Below are positions 44,674-54,272 of a stretch of 64,000 bases of DNA, one piece after another. Within the stretch, counting starts at the first letter, position 1, and each line of letters begins with the position of its first letter. The notes beneath the pieces were generated by a model that saw only the letters and a list, made by a program, of their open reading frames with translations, ran no database searches and had not been told where the DNA came from. Made by a program: the position numbers and the translations under genes. The stretch is from Bacteroidia bacterium (GTDB lineage Bacteria; Bacteroidota; Bacteroidia; B-17B0; Aurantibacillaceae): the NCBI GenBank assembly GCA_021740825.1, contig JAIOZA010000003.1:1-64000 (forward strand). Direction: 5' to 3'.

Positions 44674-47600
44674 TTACATATTTCTTCTGTACTGCCCGCC
44701 AACCTCAAATAAGCACTTGGTTACTTCGCCTAAGCTCATAAACTTAGCAGCATCCATTAACTCAGCAAAAATATTTTTGTTGTGTATAGCTGCTTTTTGC
44801 AGGCGTTTTACCATATCATCATGTTTATCGGTATGTGTTTTATGTAACTCAGCGAGCATGGTAATTTGGTATTCTTTTTCTTCAGTAGTCGAACGAATCA
44901 CCTCACGTGGTAATACCGTTGGACTTCCTTTGCTTGATAAGAAAGTATTGACTCCAATAATTGGATATTCACCTGTGTGTTTTAAAGTTTCGTAGTATAA
45001 ACTTTCTTCCTGTATTTGTCCACGTTGATACATGGTTTCCATTGCTCCTAAAACACCGCCACGTTCGGAAATTCTATCGAATTCAGTTAATACTGCTTCT
45101 TCTACTAAGTCCGTTAATTCTTCAATAATAAAAGAACCTTGTAACGGGTTTTCGTTTTTGGCTAAACCTAACTCACGATTTATAATTAACTGAATAGCCA
45201 TTGCTCTACGTACTGATTCTTCGGTTGGCGTTGTGATGGCTTCATCATACGCATTGGTGTGTAACGAATTACAGTTATCGTAGATGGCGTATAACGCTTG
45301 AAGAGTTGTTCTAATATCATTGAAATCAATTTCTTGCGCGTGTAACGAACGACCAGACGTTTGAATGTGGTATTTCAACATTTGACTTCTTTCGTTTCCA
45401 CCGTAACGTAACTTCATGGCTTTAGCCCAAATACGACGGCTCACACGGCCAATCACACTATACTCAGGATCGATACCGTTACTAAAAAAGAATGATAAGT
45501 TTGGAGCAAAATCGTCAATGTGCATTCCACGACTTAAGTAATATTCTACAAAGGTAAAACCATTTGCTAACGTAAATGCTAATTGAGAAATAGGATTTGC
45601 GCCAGCTTCTGCAATGTGGTAACCACTAATTGAAACCGAATAGAAGTTACGTACTTTTTGATCGATGAAGTATTGTTGCACATCACCCATCACTCGTAAA
45701 CTAAATTCGGTACTAAAAATACAGGTGTTTTGCGCTTGATCTTCTTTTAAAATATCAGCTTGCACCGTTCCTCTAACTTGAGTTAATGTTTTTGCTTTAA
45801 TTGTTTCGTAAACATCTTTAGGCAATACTTGATCGCCCGTAACACCTAATAGCATTAGGCCTAAGCCATCATTACCTTCAGGCAATTCGCCTTGGTAAGT
45901 TGGTCTTACAGTTCCTTTTGCTTTATAAATAGCAGCTATTTTTGCTTCAACTTCTTTTTCTAATTTATTTTCTTTGATATAAATTTCACATTGTTGGTCA
46001 ATGGCTGCATTCATAAAAAACGCTGCTATGGTTGGCGCCGGCCCATTAATAGTCATTGATACAGACGTTTTTGGATCGGCTAAATTAAAGCCACTATACA
46101 ATTTTTTAGCGTCATCTAAACAACAAATACTCACACCTGAGTTACCAATTTTTCCATAAATATCTGGACGGTAATCAGGGTCGTTACCATATAAAGTGAC
46201 ACTATCAAAAGCCGTGCTTAAACGAGCGGCAGGTAAACCTTTACTGACATAATGAAAACGTTTGTTTGTTCTCTCCGGACCACCTTCGCCAGCAAACATA
46301 CGCGTTGGATCTTCGCCCTCACGCTTAAAAGGATAAATACCAGCGGTGTAAGGAAAATCGCCTGGGAAATTTTCCTGCAAGGTCCATTTTAAAATATCTC
46401 CCCAAGAAGTATATTTTGGAGAAGCAATTTTTGGAATTTTTGAATGAGACAATGATTCGTAATGTGTTTCAATTTTCAACACTTTATCACGCACTTTAAA
46501 TTCGTAAAACTCATTACTGTATAATTTCTTTTTAGCTTCCCATCCTTGAATCACTAATAAATGATGAGGATCTAAATCTAATTTTGTTTTTTCAAATGCT
46601 TCTTGCAAACTTTTAATCAAACGATCTTTATCATCCATTTTAGATTCAGTAATCGTTTCGATGGTTTTTTGAATACCATATAATTTTTGAGCAACCTCTG
46701 CTTGAGCATTCGCTCTCTTATCGTAATTACGGTTGTTTTCAGAAATCTCTGATAAGTAACGCGTTTTTGAAGGAGGAATGATGTAAATTTTTTCACTCAT
46801 CTCTTCTGTAATAAAAAACTCTGATGCTAAACTTTTATCGCCGGTTTTTTCAACCATTTTGTTCATCACCGCTTTATATAAACGATTCATGCCAGGGTCG
46901 TTGAATTGAGAAGCAATGGTGCCAAATACTGGGATATCTTCATCTGCAATTTCCCATAAGTTATGATTGCGTTTGTATTGTTTTTTTACATCACGAATGG
47001 CGTCTAAAGCCCCACGTTTATCAAATTTATTAAGCGCAATAATGTCAGCAAAATCTAACATATCAATTTTCTCTAACTGTGTAGCTGCACCATACTCTGG
47101 CGTCATCACATATAAACTCATGTTAGAGTGTTCAATAATTTCTGTATCCGATTGTCCGATACCAGACGTTTCTAAAATAATTAAATCGAAATTTGAGGCT
47201 TTACAAATATTTACAGCATCTTGCACATATTTACTTAAAGCTAAATTACTTTGACGAGTTGCTAATGAGCGCATATACACGCGATCATTATTTATCGCAT
47301 TCATGCGAATTCTATCTCCTAACAAAGCTCCGCCAGTTTTGCGTTTAGATGGGTCGACCGAAATAATGGCAATTTGTTTGTCTTTAAAATCAATTAAAAA
47401 ACGGCGCACTAATTCATCTACTAAGCTCGATTTTCCAGAACCACCAGTACCTGTAATACCTAATACAGGCGTTGCAGATTTTTCTGCTTTAATTTTTAAT
47501 TCGTTTAATAAACCAATATTTTCTTCGTTAAAATTTTCGGCTGCCGAAATAATGCGAGCTATTGATTTATAATCTCTATCTGCAATTTTAGCCACATCAT

Positions 47601-48054
47601 TTTTAATATTTGTTCCTGTAGCATAATCACACTGACGTAACAAATCATTAATCATTCCTTGCAATCCCATCGCGCGTCCATCATCTGGCGCATAAATACG
47701 AGCAATGCCGTAATTGTGTAATTCTTCAATTTCTTCAGGAAGAATTACTCCACCACCACCACCAAATAATTTAATGTGTTCACAACCTTTTTCTTTCAAT
47801 AAATCATACATGTATTTAAAATACTCCACATGTCCACCTTGATAGCTGGTTACCGCAATGGCATTCGCATCTTCTTGAATAGCACAGTTTACAACCTCTT
47901 GCGCGCTCCTATCATGACCTAAATGAATAACCTCTGCTCCACTTGATTGAATAATGCGGCGCATAATGTTAATGGCTGCGTCATGCCCATCAAATAATGC
48001 GGCAGCGGTTACAATACGAATTTTATGTTTTGATTGATATGGTATAGTTTCCAT
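44674..48054 (-). CDS. icmF: Fused isobutyryl-CoA mutase (IcmF)
   Basis: 1126 residues with all three IcmF parts. Residues 1-145 are the B12-binding domain with the DxHxxG-like FDGHDAAI (His24 as the lower cobalt ligand). Residues about 195-420 are a MeaB/ArgK-type G-protein chaperone with P-loop [10 protein letters not shown] and NKFD (342-345). Residues about 540-1126 form the mutase barrel. Phe587 (RMFAGEGG) and Gln775 ([11 protein letters not shown]) occupy the places of Tyr89 and Arg207 of methylmalonyl-CoA mutase, as in isobutyryl-CoA mutases. It interconverts isobutyryl-CoA and n-butyryl-CoA. It lies 18 bases upstream of the phosphatase gene. Confidence 0.93.
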   Translation of the reverse strand: METIPYQSKHKIRIVTAAALFDGHDAAINIMRRIIQSSGAEVIHLGHDRSAQEVVNCAIQEDANAIAVTSYQGGHVEYFKYMYDLLKEKGCEHIKLFGGGGGVILPEEIEELHNYGIARIYAPDDGRAMGLQGMINDLLRQCDYATGTNIKNDVAKIADRDYKSIARIISAAENFNEENIGLLNELKIKAEKSATPVLGITGTGGSGKSSLVDELVRRFLIDFKDKQIAIISVDPSKRKTGGALLGDRIRMNAINNDRVYMRSLATRQSNLALSKYVQDAVNICKASNFDLIILETSGIGQSDTEIIEHSNMSLYVMTPEYGAATQLEKIDMLDFADIIALNKFDKRGALDAIRDVKKQYKRNHNLWEIADEDIPVFGTIASQFNDPGMNRLYKAVMNKMVEKTGDKSLASEFFITEEMSEKIYIIPPSKTRYLSEISENNRNYDKRANAQAEVAQKLYGIQKTIETITESKMDDKDRLIKSLQEAFEKTKLDLDPHHLLVIQGWEAKKKLYSNEFYEFKVRDKVLKIETHYESLSHSKIPKIASPKYTSWGDILKWTLQENFPGDFPYTAGIYPFKREGEDPTRMFAGEGGPERTNKRFHYVSKGLPAARLSTAFDSVTLYGNDPDYRPDIYGKIGNSGVSICCLDDAKKLYSGFNLADPKTSVSMTINGPAPTIAAFFMNAAIDQQCEIYIKENKLEKEVEAKIAAIYKAKGTVRPTYQGELPEGNDGLGLMLLGVTGDQVLPKDVYETIKAKTLTQVRGTVQADILKEDQAQNTCIFSTEFSLRVMGDVQQYFIDQKVRNFYSVSISGYHIAEAGANPISQLAFTLANGFTFVEYYLSRGMHIDDFAPNLSFFFSNGIDPEYSVIGRVSRRIWAKAMKLRYGGNERSQMLKYHIQTSGRSLHAQEIDFNDIRTTLQALYAIYDNCNSLHTNAYDEAITTPTEESVRRAMAIQLIINRELGLAKNENPLQGSFIIEELTDLVEEAVLTEFDRISERGGVLGAMETMYQRGQIQEESLYYETLKHTGEYPIIGVNTFLSSKGSPTVLPREVIRSTTEEKEYQITMLAELHKTHTDKHDDMVKRLQKAAIHNKNIFAELMDAAKFMSLGEVTKCLFEVGGQYRRNM

Positions 48055-48132
48055 AGGAAATTGATTTTAAAAATAAAATGTCTAATATAATAGTTTTTAT
48101 GGTTTTTGGACAAGTAATTAAGCAAGTTTGTC

Positions 48133-48489
48133 CTATTCTTTTTTTAAAGATGATTCTTGTTTATTAAATAGTAATTGGTAATAAAAAATTCCTACAAAAA
48201 TAAATCCTAATCCAAAAGGAATCGAGGCTAATAATTTATATGCACCGTTACTAAAAAACTCACTGTACATCCAAAAGCTATTTGCACAAATCCAAAATAA
48301 AATGGCCAGATTTAAAAATAAATCGGTTGTTTTGCGAGTAATGTAAATGATATAGGCGGCAATGCTTAAGGTAGGAATAATCATTAATACGCCCAATAAT
48401 TTAGCTTCAAACATCCAGCAACTGTCTTTTATTAGCCAAAAAACAATGTGAAGGCTTTCATACTTTTTTATCTTTTCCCAAAGTTCCAT
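48133..48489 (-). CDS. Small four-helix membrane protein of unknown function
   Basis: 118 residues with four hydrophobic helices (about 14-24, 31-48, 57-75 and 84-104) and a charged tail KQESSLKKE. The motif LIKDSCWMFEAKLLG and LFWICANSFWMYSEF are aromatic-rich and repeat the W-M pattern. No family is recognised; similar small proteins are found in other Bacteroidota. It lies 78 bases upstream of icmF on the same strand. Confidence 0.7.
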   Translation of the reverse strand: MELWEKIKKYESLHIVFWLIKDSCWMFEAKLLGVLMIIPTLSIAAYIIYITRKTTDLFLNLAILFWICANSFWMYSEFFSNGAYKLLASIPFGLGFIFVGIFYYQLLFNKQESSLKKE

Positions 48490-48517
48490 AATTCAGCATT
48501 AAAAGTAATATTTTTTT

Positions 48518-48656
48518 AACCACATAGGTCATAGGTTTTCATTGATTTATATAGAGGATTAAAATAATTTCTCTTTTACACAGTTTAACTATGTACAAAA
48601 ACATGTTTTCTATCATGGAAATTCTAACAAATAGTATTCTATGTCTCTATGTGGTT
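48518..48656. repeat. Gene-free inverted-repeat element (AACCACATAG ends)
   Basis: AACCACATAGGTCATAG at 48518-48534 is matched inversely by CTATGTCTCTATGTGGTT at 48639-48656, with a single small difference. The roughly 140 bases between hold no gene. It lies in the divergent gap between the membrane protein and the M16 peptidase genes. It resembles a miniature element. Confidence 0.7.
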
Positions 48657-48727
48657 ATTTTTCCATAACTCTTTATGTATTTAAGCCTTTTTAGTATCTT
48701 TAAAGATAATTTACTTCAAAAAAATAT

Positions 48728-49966
48728 ATGATCGAGTTTCAAAAATTTAAACTTAAAAATAATTTAACAGTTATAGTTCATCAAGATAAAAGTACGCCGA
48801 TGGCTTGCTTAAATATTATTTATGATGTTGGCGCGAGAGATGAAGATGAAAATAAAACAGGTTTTGCACATCTATTTGAGCATTTAATGTTTGGAGGCAG
48901 TGTTAATATTCCTAATTATGACGAGCCTTTGCAATTGGTTGGCGGTGAAAATAATGCATTTACCACAAACGATATTACAAACTACTATTGCACAGTTCCA
49001 TCCGAAAATTTAGAAACGGCTTTTTGGTTAGAGAGCGACCGTTTGTTGAGTTTGGCTTTTGATAAAAAAAGTTTAGAAGTACAACGCAGCGTAGTAATTG
49101 AAGAGTTTAAACAACGCTATTTAAATCAACCATACGGCGACGTTTGGTTATTATTACGTCCAATGATTTACAGAGTGCATCCATACAAATGGGCAACTAT
49201 TGGTAAAGAAATAAAACATATTGAAGACGCTACCATGGAAGATGTGAAAGCATTTTTTAAAGAACATTATACGCCGAGTAATGCCGTATTAGTTGTAGCT
49301 GGCGATGTTGAATTTGAGCAAGTAAAACAATTAGCAGAAAAATGGTTTGAACCAATTGAAGCAGGCACTAAACCAAAACGTAATTTACCTGTTGAGCCGC
49401 CACAAACAGAATACAGAAGTTTAACTGTTGAACGTGATGTGCCAATTAGCAGCATTTACAGAGCATATCGCATGTGTGCCAGAGTTGATGCAGAATACCA
49501 TACCATTGATTTAATGTCGGATATTTTATCAAGAGGAAACTCTTCTCGTTTGTATAAAAACTTAATTAAAGACAAACAATTATTTTCAGACATCAATGCT
49601 TATGTGATGGGGGATTTTGATAAAGGACTATTTGTGATTTCAGGTAAAATAAATGAGGGGGTTACCATTGAGCAAGCTGAAGCTGGTATAGATGCTGAAA
49701 TTGCAAAACTACAAAACGAATTAGTTGCTGCTGATGAGTTACAAAAATGTAAAAATAAAGTTGAATCTACTGTAACTTATAGTGAAGCAGATGTGCTAAA
49801 TAAAGCAACAAACTTAGCTATTTCGGAATTGTTAGGCGATGCCAATTTGATTAATTTAGAAATTGAAAATTACCAAAATGTAACCGCTGAACAAATTAAA
49901 GAACAAGCCAATATCATTTTACGAAAAACAAATTGTAGCACGTTGTTTTATTTAAAAAAGAAGTAG
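48728..49966 (+). CDS. M16-family zinc metallopeptidase
   Basis: 412 residues. The inverted zinc motif HLFEH (HxxEH) is in GFAHLFEHLMFGGS near residues 44-57, and the third ligand Glu lies in LEVQRSVVIEEFKQRY near 115-130. The later half is the inactive-type M16 domain with the RGNSSRLYKNL pattern. There is no signal peptide, so it should be cytoplasmic. The physiological substrate is unknown. It is followed after 5 bases by the inverted-repeat element holding the GxxExxY gene. Confidence 0.93.
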   Translation: MIEFQKFKLKNNLTVIVHQDKSTPMACLNIIYDVGARDEDENKTGFAHLFEHLMFGGSVNIPNYDEPLQLVGGENNAFTTNDITNYYCTVPSENLETAFWLESDRLLSLAFDKKSLEVQRSVVIEEFKQRYLNQPYGDVWLLLRPMIYRVHPYKWATIGKEIKHIEDATMEDVKAFFKEHYTPSNAVLVVAGDVEFEQVKQLAEKWFEPIEAGTKPKRNLPVEPPQTEYRSLTVERDVPISSIYRAYRMCARVDAEYHTIDLMSDILSRGNSSRLYKNLIKDKQLFSDINAYVMGDFDKGLFVISGKINEGVTIEQAEAGIDAEIAKLQNELVAADELQKCKNKVESTVTYSEADVLNKATNLAISELLGDANLINLEIENYQNVTAEQIKEQANIILRKTNCSTLFYLKKK

Positions 49967-49970
49967 GTCG

Positions 49971-50420
49971 GGTTCCCGCAGATTTCGCAGATGACACAGA
50001 TAGAAAAAATAGTAGAAAATGATTTATCCTATATAATTAGAGGATGTGTTTTTGATGTTTATAATGAACTTGGTCCTGGTTTGTTAGAATCTATTTACGA
50101 AGCTGCTTTAGCTTATGAATTAAGGGAAAAGGGCTTAAACGTTAAAACACAATTGGGATTGCCTGTTAGATATAAAGACACGCAACTAGATCTTGGTTAT
50201 AGAATAGATATACTAGTAGAAGACAAAGTGATTATCGAATTAAAATCTATTGAAACAATTTTAGATGTTCATCATAAACAAGTACTAACCTATTTAAAAC
50301 TTACAAAACTTAAATTGGGGTTATTGATTAACTTTAATAGTGATGATATATCAAAATCAATTTATAGAAAAGTAAATAATTTATAAAAAATCTGCAGAAA
50401 TCTGTGAGATCTGCGGGACA
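49971..50420. mobile_element. Candidate GxxExxY element with inverted-repeat ends
   Basis: The left end 49974-49983 (TCCCGCAGAT) is exactly inverted at 50409-50418 (ATCTGCGGGA). Both ends continue inward with imperfect CGCAGAT/ACAGAT units. The GxxExxY gene fills the whole interior and its start codon is inside the left repeat. No target-site duplication could be established by eye. Confidence 0.6.
49991..50386 (+). CDS. GxxExxY protein (PDDEXK-like fold)
   Basis: 131 residues. The family motif appears as GPGLLESIYEAAL (G-x-x-E-x-x-Y) near residues 29-41. Later YRIDILVEDKVIIELKS provides the Asp and Glu-x-Lys of a PD-(D/E)xK nuclease-like core. The family (TIGR04256, PF13366) is common in Bacteroidota and has no proven function. 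The ATG lies inside the left inverted repeat, so the first residues (MTQIE) are encoded by the repeat; the stop is 4 bases before the right repeat. This arrangement suggests a self-contained element. Confidence 0.88.
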   Translation: MTQIEKIVENDLSYIIRGCVFDVYNELGPGLLESIYEAALAYELREKGLNVKTQLGLPVRYKDTQLDLGYRIDILVEDKVIIELKSIETILDVHHKQVLTYLKLTKLKLGLLINFNSDDISKSIYRKVNNL

Positions 50421-50426
50421 TTAATT

Positions 50427-51380
50427 ATGAATATAACTGAAATATCAAATCGTTTAACTCAACTTCAGTTTAACTCTGATGTGATTAACTCGTATTATGA
50501 ACCACATAGATATTATCATACATTAGAACATATTATTGATGTGTTAAAAGAATTACGAAATAGTGATTTATTAAAACATGATGAGCTGTTTTTAACAGCC
50601 GTATTTCATGATATTGTTTACAATGCTCAATCAAGTTCCAACGAAGAGGATTCAGCGGAATTTTTTATAAATGCAGCAAAAACATCTTCTTTAACTCAGG
50701 AACAAAAAGAACATATTAAACAATTAATTTTAGACACAAAACATCATAAACCTACCGTTCCATTTTCTGAAGAATTTATAAAAGCTGATTTAGCCATTTT
50801 AAATTCTTCCTTTGATAAATTAATTAAATATGAGAAACAAATTTTTAAAGAATTTCAATTTGTAGATTATAAAGACTATAAAACAAAACGCATTGAAGTT
50901 TTAAAGCAATTTAATACTAATGGAAATTTAAATAATTTAATTGATTATGTTAACTCGGTTGAGCCAAGTATAGGCGTATTTGCAGGTAGTTTTAATCCTT
51001 TTCATAAAGGGCATTACAACGTATTAGAGAAAGCGGAAAAATTGTTTGATAAAGTAATTATTGCATTTGGAAAAAATCCTGATAAAACAATACGCTCATG
51101 GCCAATTCCTAAAACTATTGCAAACAGACAGCAAACAGAATATCACGATTTGTTAACTGACCATATAGATTCGTTTGACTACGATGTAACGGTGGTAAGA
51201 GGTTTAAGAAATTCTACGGATTTTAATTACGAACAAAATCAATACCGCTACATACAAGAATTAAAACCAGATATTAAAATCATCAATATTTTTTGCGATA
51301 AAGAATTTGAACATATTAGTTCATCTGGTATTCGCACGTTAGAGAAATACAACAAACACCACAGTTATTTGTTAGACTAA
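50427..51380 (+). CDS. HD-domain phosphohydrolase fused to CoaD-like adenylyltransferase
   Basis: 317 residues. Residues 1 to about 170 match the predicted metal-dependent HD family of COG4339: RYYHTLEHI (His31, His35), AVFHDIVY (His61-Asp62), DTKHHKP and KADLAIL. Residues 182-317 are a nucleotidyltransferase with GSFNPFHKGH (187-196), VVRGLRNSTDFNYE (256-269) and ISSSGIR (297-303), the three CoaD (phosphopantetheine adenylyltransferase) motifs. CoaD adenylates 4'-phosphopantetheine in CoA synthesis. Whether this is the only CoaD of the cell is unknown. The HD substrate is unknown. It begins just past the GxxExxY element. Confidence 0.85.
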   Translation: MNITEISNRLTQLQFNSDVINSYYEPHRYYHTLEHIIDVLKELRNSDLLKHDELFLTAVFHDIVYNAQSSSNEEDSAEFFINAAKTSSLTQEQKEHIKQLILDTKHHKPTVPFSEEFIKADLAILNSSFDKLIKYEKQIFKEFQFVDYKDYKTKRIEVLKQFNTNGNLNNLIDYVNSVEPSIGVFAGSFNPFHKGHYNVLEKAEKLFDKVIIAFGKNPDKTIRSWPIPKTIANRQQTEYHDLLTDHIDSFDYDVTVVRGLRNSTDFNYEQNQYRYIQELKPDIKIINIFCDKEFEHISSSGIRTLEKYNKHHSYLLD

Positions 51381-51391
51381 AAAAACATCAC

Positions 51392-54193
51392 ATGAAGACA
51401 ATTATTTTTATTATAAGTTGCACTTTTACGTTCATTAACATAAAGGCTCAAAAAACATATCAATTGCCATCCGATATTTCAGCAAATGATTACATGGCAA
51501 AAACCATTATTATAAAAGTGAAGCCCGCTTTTGCGAGTGTATGTTATGATACAAAAATTGATCATCCGTCATTTACAGCTTTAGCTGCAGCTGTTGGAGT
51601 TACTAACCTAAATAAAAAATTTCCTTTAGATAAATCGCCCGAAAAACCATTTAATGAAGTTGGTCAGGCGTATGCGGATTTATCACTAATTTATGAATTA
51701 AATTATACGTCTATTTTAACGATTGAAAAAGCCATTAATAAGTTGCTCTTATCAAACATCTTAGTTTATGCTGAGCCACATTTTATCCCCAAGATTAATT
51801 ACAATCCAAATGATCCATTAGCAAATCTCGCAAATCAATATCACTTGCAAACAATAAATGCCTTTAATGCCTGGAATATTGATAAGGGCGATTCATCTAT
51901 CGTTATTGGAATTACTGACACCGGAACAGACCCAACACATCCTGATTTATTTAATAATATTAAACGAAATTATGCAGATGTAATTGATGGCGTTGATAAT
52001 GATGGCGACGGATTTATAGATAATTACATGGGTTGGGATTTAGGTGTAAATGATAATGATGCAACTTATCAAGCTAATGCACATGGCGTGCATGTTTGCG
52101 GATTATCGAGCGCAAGCACTGACAATACTTTAGGCGGCGCAGGTTCAGGCTTTAATTGCAAGTTTTTACCTGTTAAAATATCCGATGCAAATGGAAGTTT
52201 AATAGCAGCCTACGAAGGTATAAAATATGCCGCTGATCATGGTTGCCAAATTATTAATTGTTCTTGGGGAGGTGGCGGTTCAAGCCAATTTGGGCAAGAT
52301 ATTATTAACTACGCCACGATTAACAAAAATAGTTTAGTGATTTGTGCTGCGGGCAACAATGGAGTAGATGGCGATTTTTATCCTGCTGCCTATAATTTTG
52401 TATTATCTGTTGCCAATACTTCACAAAATGATGTTAAATTTTCTAATTCAAATTATGGTTATATGATTGATGTTTGCGCCCCCGGCGATAATGTTAATTC
52501 AACATGGCCCGGAAGTTTATATATTACAACATCTGGCACGTCCATGTCTGCGCCAGTAGTTGCTGGAGCGGCAGGAATTGTAAAAAATCACTTTCCAGCA
52601 TATAACGGCTTGCAGGTTGGCGAACGATTAAAAGTAACTGCCGATAATATTTACGCAGCTAATCCGGCTTATATTAACAAACTTGGTACTGGCAGAATAA
52701 ATTTATTTCGCGCTTTAACAGATCCAGCTTCGCCAAGTGTTGTGCTTACAAATAAGTCAGTAACAGATCGTAATGATTTATCTTTTATCAATGGTGATAC
52801 GCTATTTATTGCGGGTACTTTTGTAAATTATTTAGATCCTACATCTGCTTTAAATGTAACCGTTACGCCCTTATCAGCTTATGCTTTGAGTATTGATAAT
52901 ACAACCGCATTAGGCAATATAAACACTTTAGCTAGCGCTACTAACTCACTAGACCCTTTTACTTTTAAATTAACTGGCACGATTCCCATTAATCAGCCTA
53001 TTGATTTTGAAGTTGTGATGAGCGATGGAGCGTACACGGCAAAACAATTTTTTACTTTATATATTAATGTAGATTATATAAATATTGAAGTAAATGATGT
53101 AAGCACAACCGCTACTAGTAAGGGTAAAATTGGCTACAACCAAGATGCGCAAGCACAAGGTTTAGGATTTAAATACAATAATACGGAATTATTATACGAA
53201 GCGGGTTTAATGATAGGTAGCGATACCACTAAAGTATCTGATTGTGTGCGAGGGCTAAATACCAGTAACTCAGATTTTGATTTTGGAACTATTAACAGAA
53301 TAGCTTTACAAATACCTTCAATAAATTCTGATTTTGATACCAAAGCCAAACTGAACGATAACTTAGCTTTTAATCCCTTAAACATTACTGTTGACCAAAA
53401 TACATTTGCTTGGACAGCTTTACCAAATAATCAATTTGTTATATGGGAATATATGATTACTAACACCCACCTTACTGATACTATAAAGAATATGTATCCT
53501 GGTATTTTTGCGGATTGGGATATTGACGGCGGAACATATGCTCAAAACAGAAGTGCTTATGATGCAGGAACAAAAATGGGGTATACTTTTTATACAGCAA
53601 CAGGCGGAAAGTATGCAGGTATTAAATTATTAACCAATACAGCACCTCCAAATTTTTATGCAGTTGATCATGTGAGTGGTGGCAATGGTGGTTTAGATTT
53701 TGCAAACGGTGTGGATACAAAAGATAAATATTTAAGTTTGTCAACACAACGTTTAGCAGCAGGTGTGGCTGGAAATGGCGTGGACGTTATGAATGTAATG
53801 AGTAGTGGGCCATTTATAGTTGCGCCAGGACAATCTGTTAAAGTAGCTTTTGCGCTAATTGGTGGCGATAGTTTACAAAACTTAATTACGGGAGCGAATC
53901 AGGCGCAAATAAAATATGATGGTATATCAACCGGTATTGACGAATCTACTTCTGCTAATTATGGATTGAAAATTTTTCCTAATCCAACAAAAAATAGCAT
54001 TACTATTTCGCAAACAGAACCAACGTTTAATAAGTATGAAATTTATAGTTTAAGCGGAAAATTGGTTTCTGAAAATAAAATTAATAGCATACTACAAAAG
54101 GTTGATTTAACTGGTTATTCGGATGGTATGTATATTGTAAAATTAATTGGAAACCAAAAAGTGGAGTTTAAAAAAATTGTGGTTACAGAATAA
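51392..54193 (+). CDS. Secreted subtilisin-like serine protease with T9SS sorting domain
   Basis: 933 residues: signal peptide (1-19), an inhibitor-like propeptide (about 25-130), and an S8 peptidase domain (about 145-450) with the catalytic Asp in GITDTGTDPTHPD (near 175), His in NAHGVHVCGL (near 230) and Ser in TSGTSMSAPVVAG (near 383). A long beta-rich region follows, and the last 80 residues, from IFPNPTKNSITISQ, are a T9SS type A sorting domain. It should be a surface or released protease. It starts 11 bases after the HD-CoaD stop. A perfect terminator follows. Confidence 0.93.
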   Translation: MKTIIFIISCTFTFINIKAQKTYQLPSDISANDYMAKTIIIKVKPAFASVCYDTKIDHPSFTALAAAVGVTNLNKKFPLDKSPEKPFNEVGQAYADLSLIYELNYTSILTIEKAINKLLLSNILVYAEPHFIPKINYNPNDPLANLANQYHLQTINAFNAWNIDKGDSSIVIGITDTGTDPTHPDLFNNIKRNYADVIDGVDNDGDGFIDNYMGWDLGVNDNDATYQANAHGVHVCGLSSASTDNTLGGAGSGFNCKFLPVKISDANGSLIAAYEGIKYAADHGCQIINCSWGGGGSSQFGQDIINYATINKNSLVICAAGNNGVDGDFYPAAYNFVLSVANTSQNDVKFSNSNYGYMIDVCAPGDNVNSTWPGSLYITTSGTSMSAPVVAGAAGIVKNHFPAYNGLQVGERLKVTADNIYAANPAYINKLGTGRINLFRALTDPASPSVVLTNKSVTDRNDLSFINGDTLFIAGTFVNYLDPTSALNVTVTPLSAYALSIDNTTALGNINTLASATNSLDPFTFKLTGTIPINQPIDFEVVMSDGAYTAKQFFTLYINVDYINIEVNDVSTTATSKGKIGYNQDAQAQGLGFKYNNTELLYEAGLMIGSDTTKVSDCVRGLNTSNSDFDFGTINRIALQIPSINSDFDTKAKLNDNLAFNPLNITVDQNTFAWTALPNNQFVIWEYMITNTHLTDTIKNMYPGIFADWDIDGGTYAQNRSAYDAGTKMGYTFYTATGGKYAGIKLLTNTAPPNFYAVDHVSGGNGGLDFANGVDTKDKYLSLSTQRLAAGVAGNGVDVMNVMSSGPFIVAPGQSVKVAFALIGGDSLQNLITGANQAQIKYDGISTGIDESTSANYGLKIFPNPTKNSITISQTEPTFNKYEIYSLSGKLVSENKINSILQKVDLTGYSDGMYIVKLIGNQKVEFKKIVVTE

Positions 54194-54199
54194 CTTTTA

Positions 54200-54235
54200 A
54201 GACCTATCAGGTTTTTAAACCTGATAGGTCTTTCC
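54200..54235 (+). terminator. Terminator after the subtilase gene
   Basis: AGACCTATCAGGTT and AACCTGATAGGTCT are perfect 14-base inverse copies around a 4-base loop, followed by T's. Similar CCTATCAGG hairpins recur between genes in related genomes as I recall, so it may also be a repeat. Confidence 0.8.
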
Positions 54236-54272
54236 TCAAAATTCCCTATATTTACTCTTTATTTTTAAAAAG

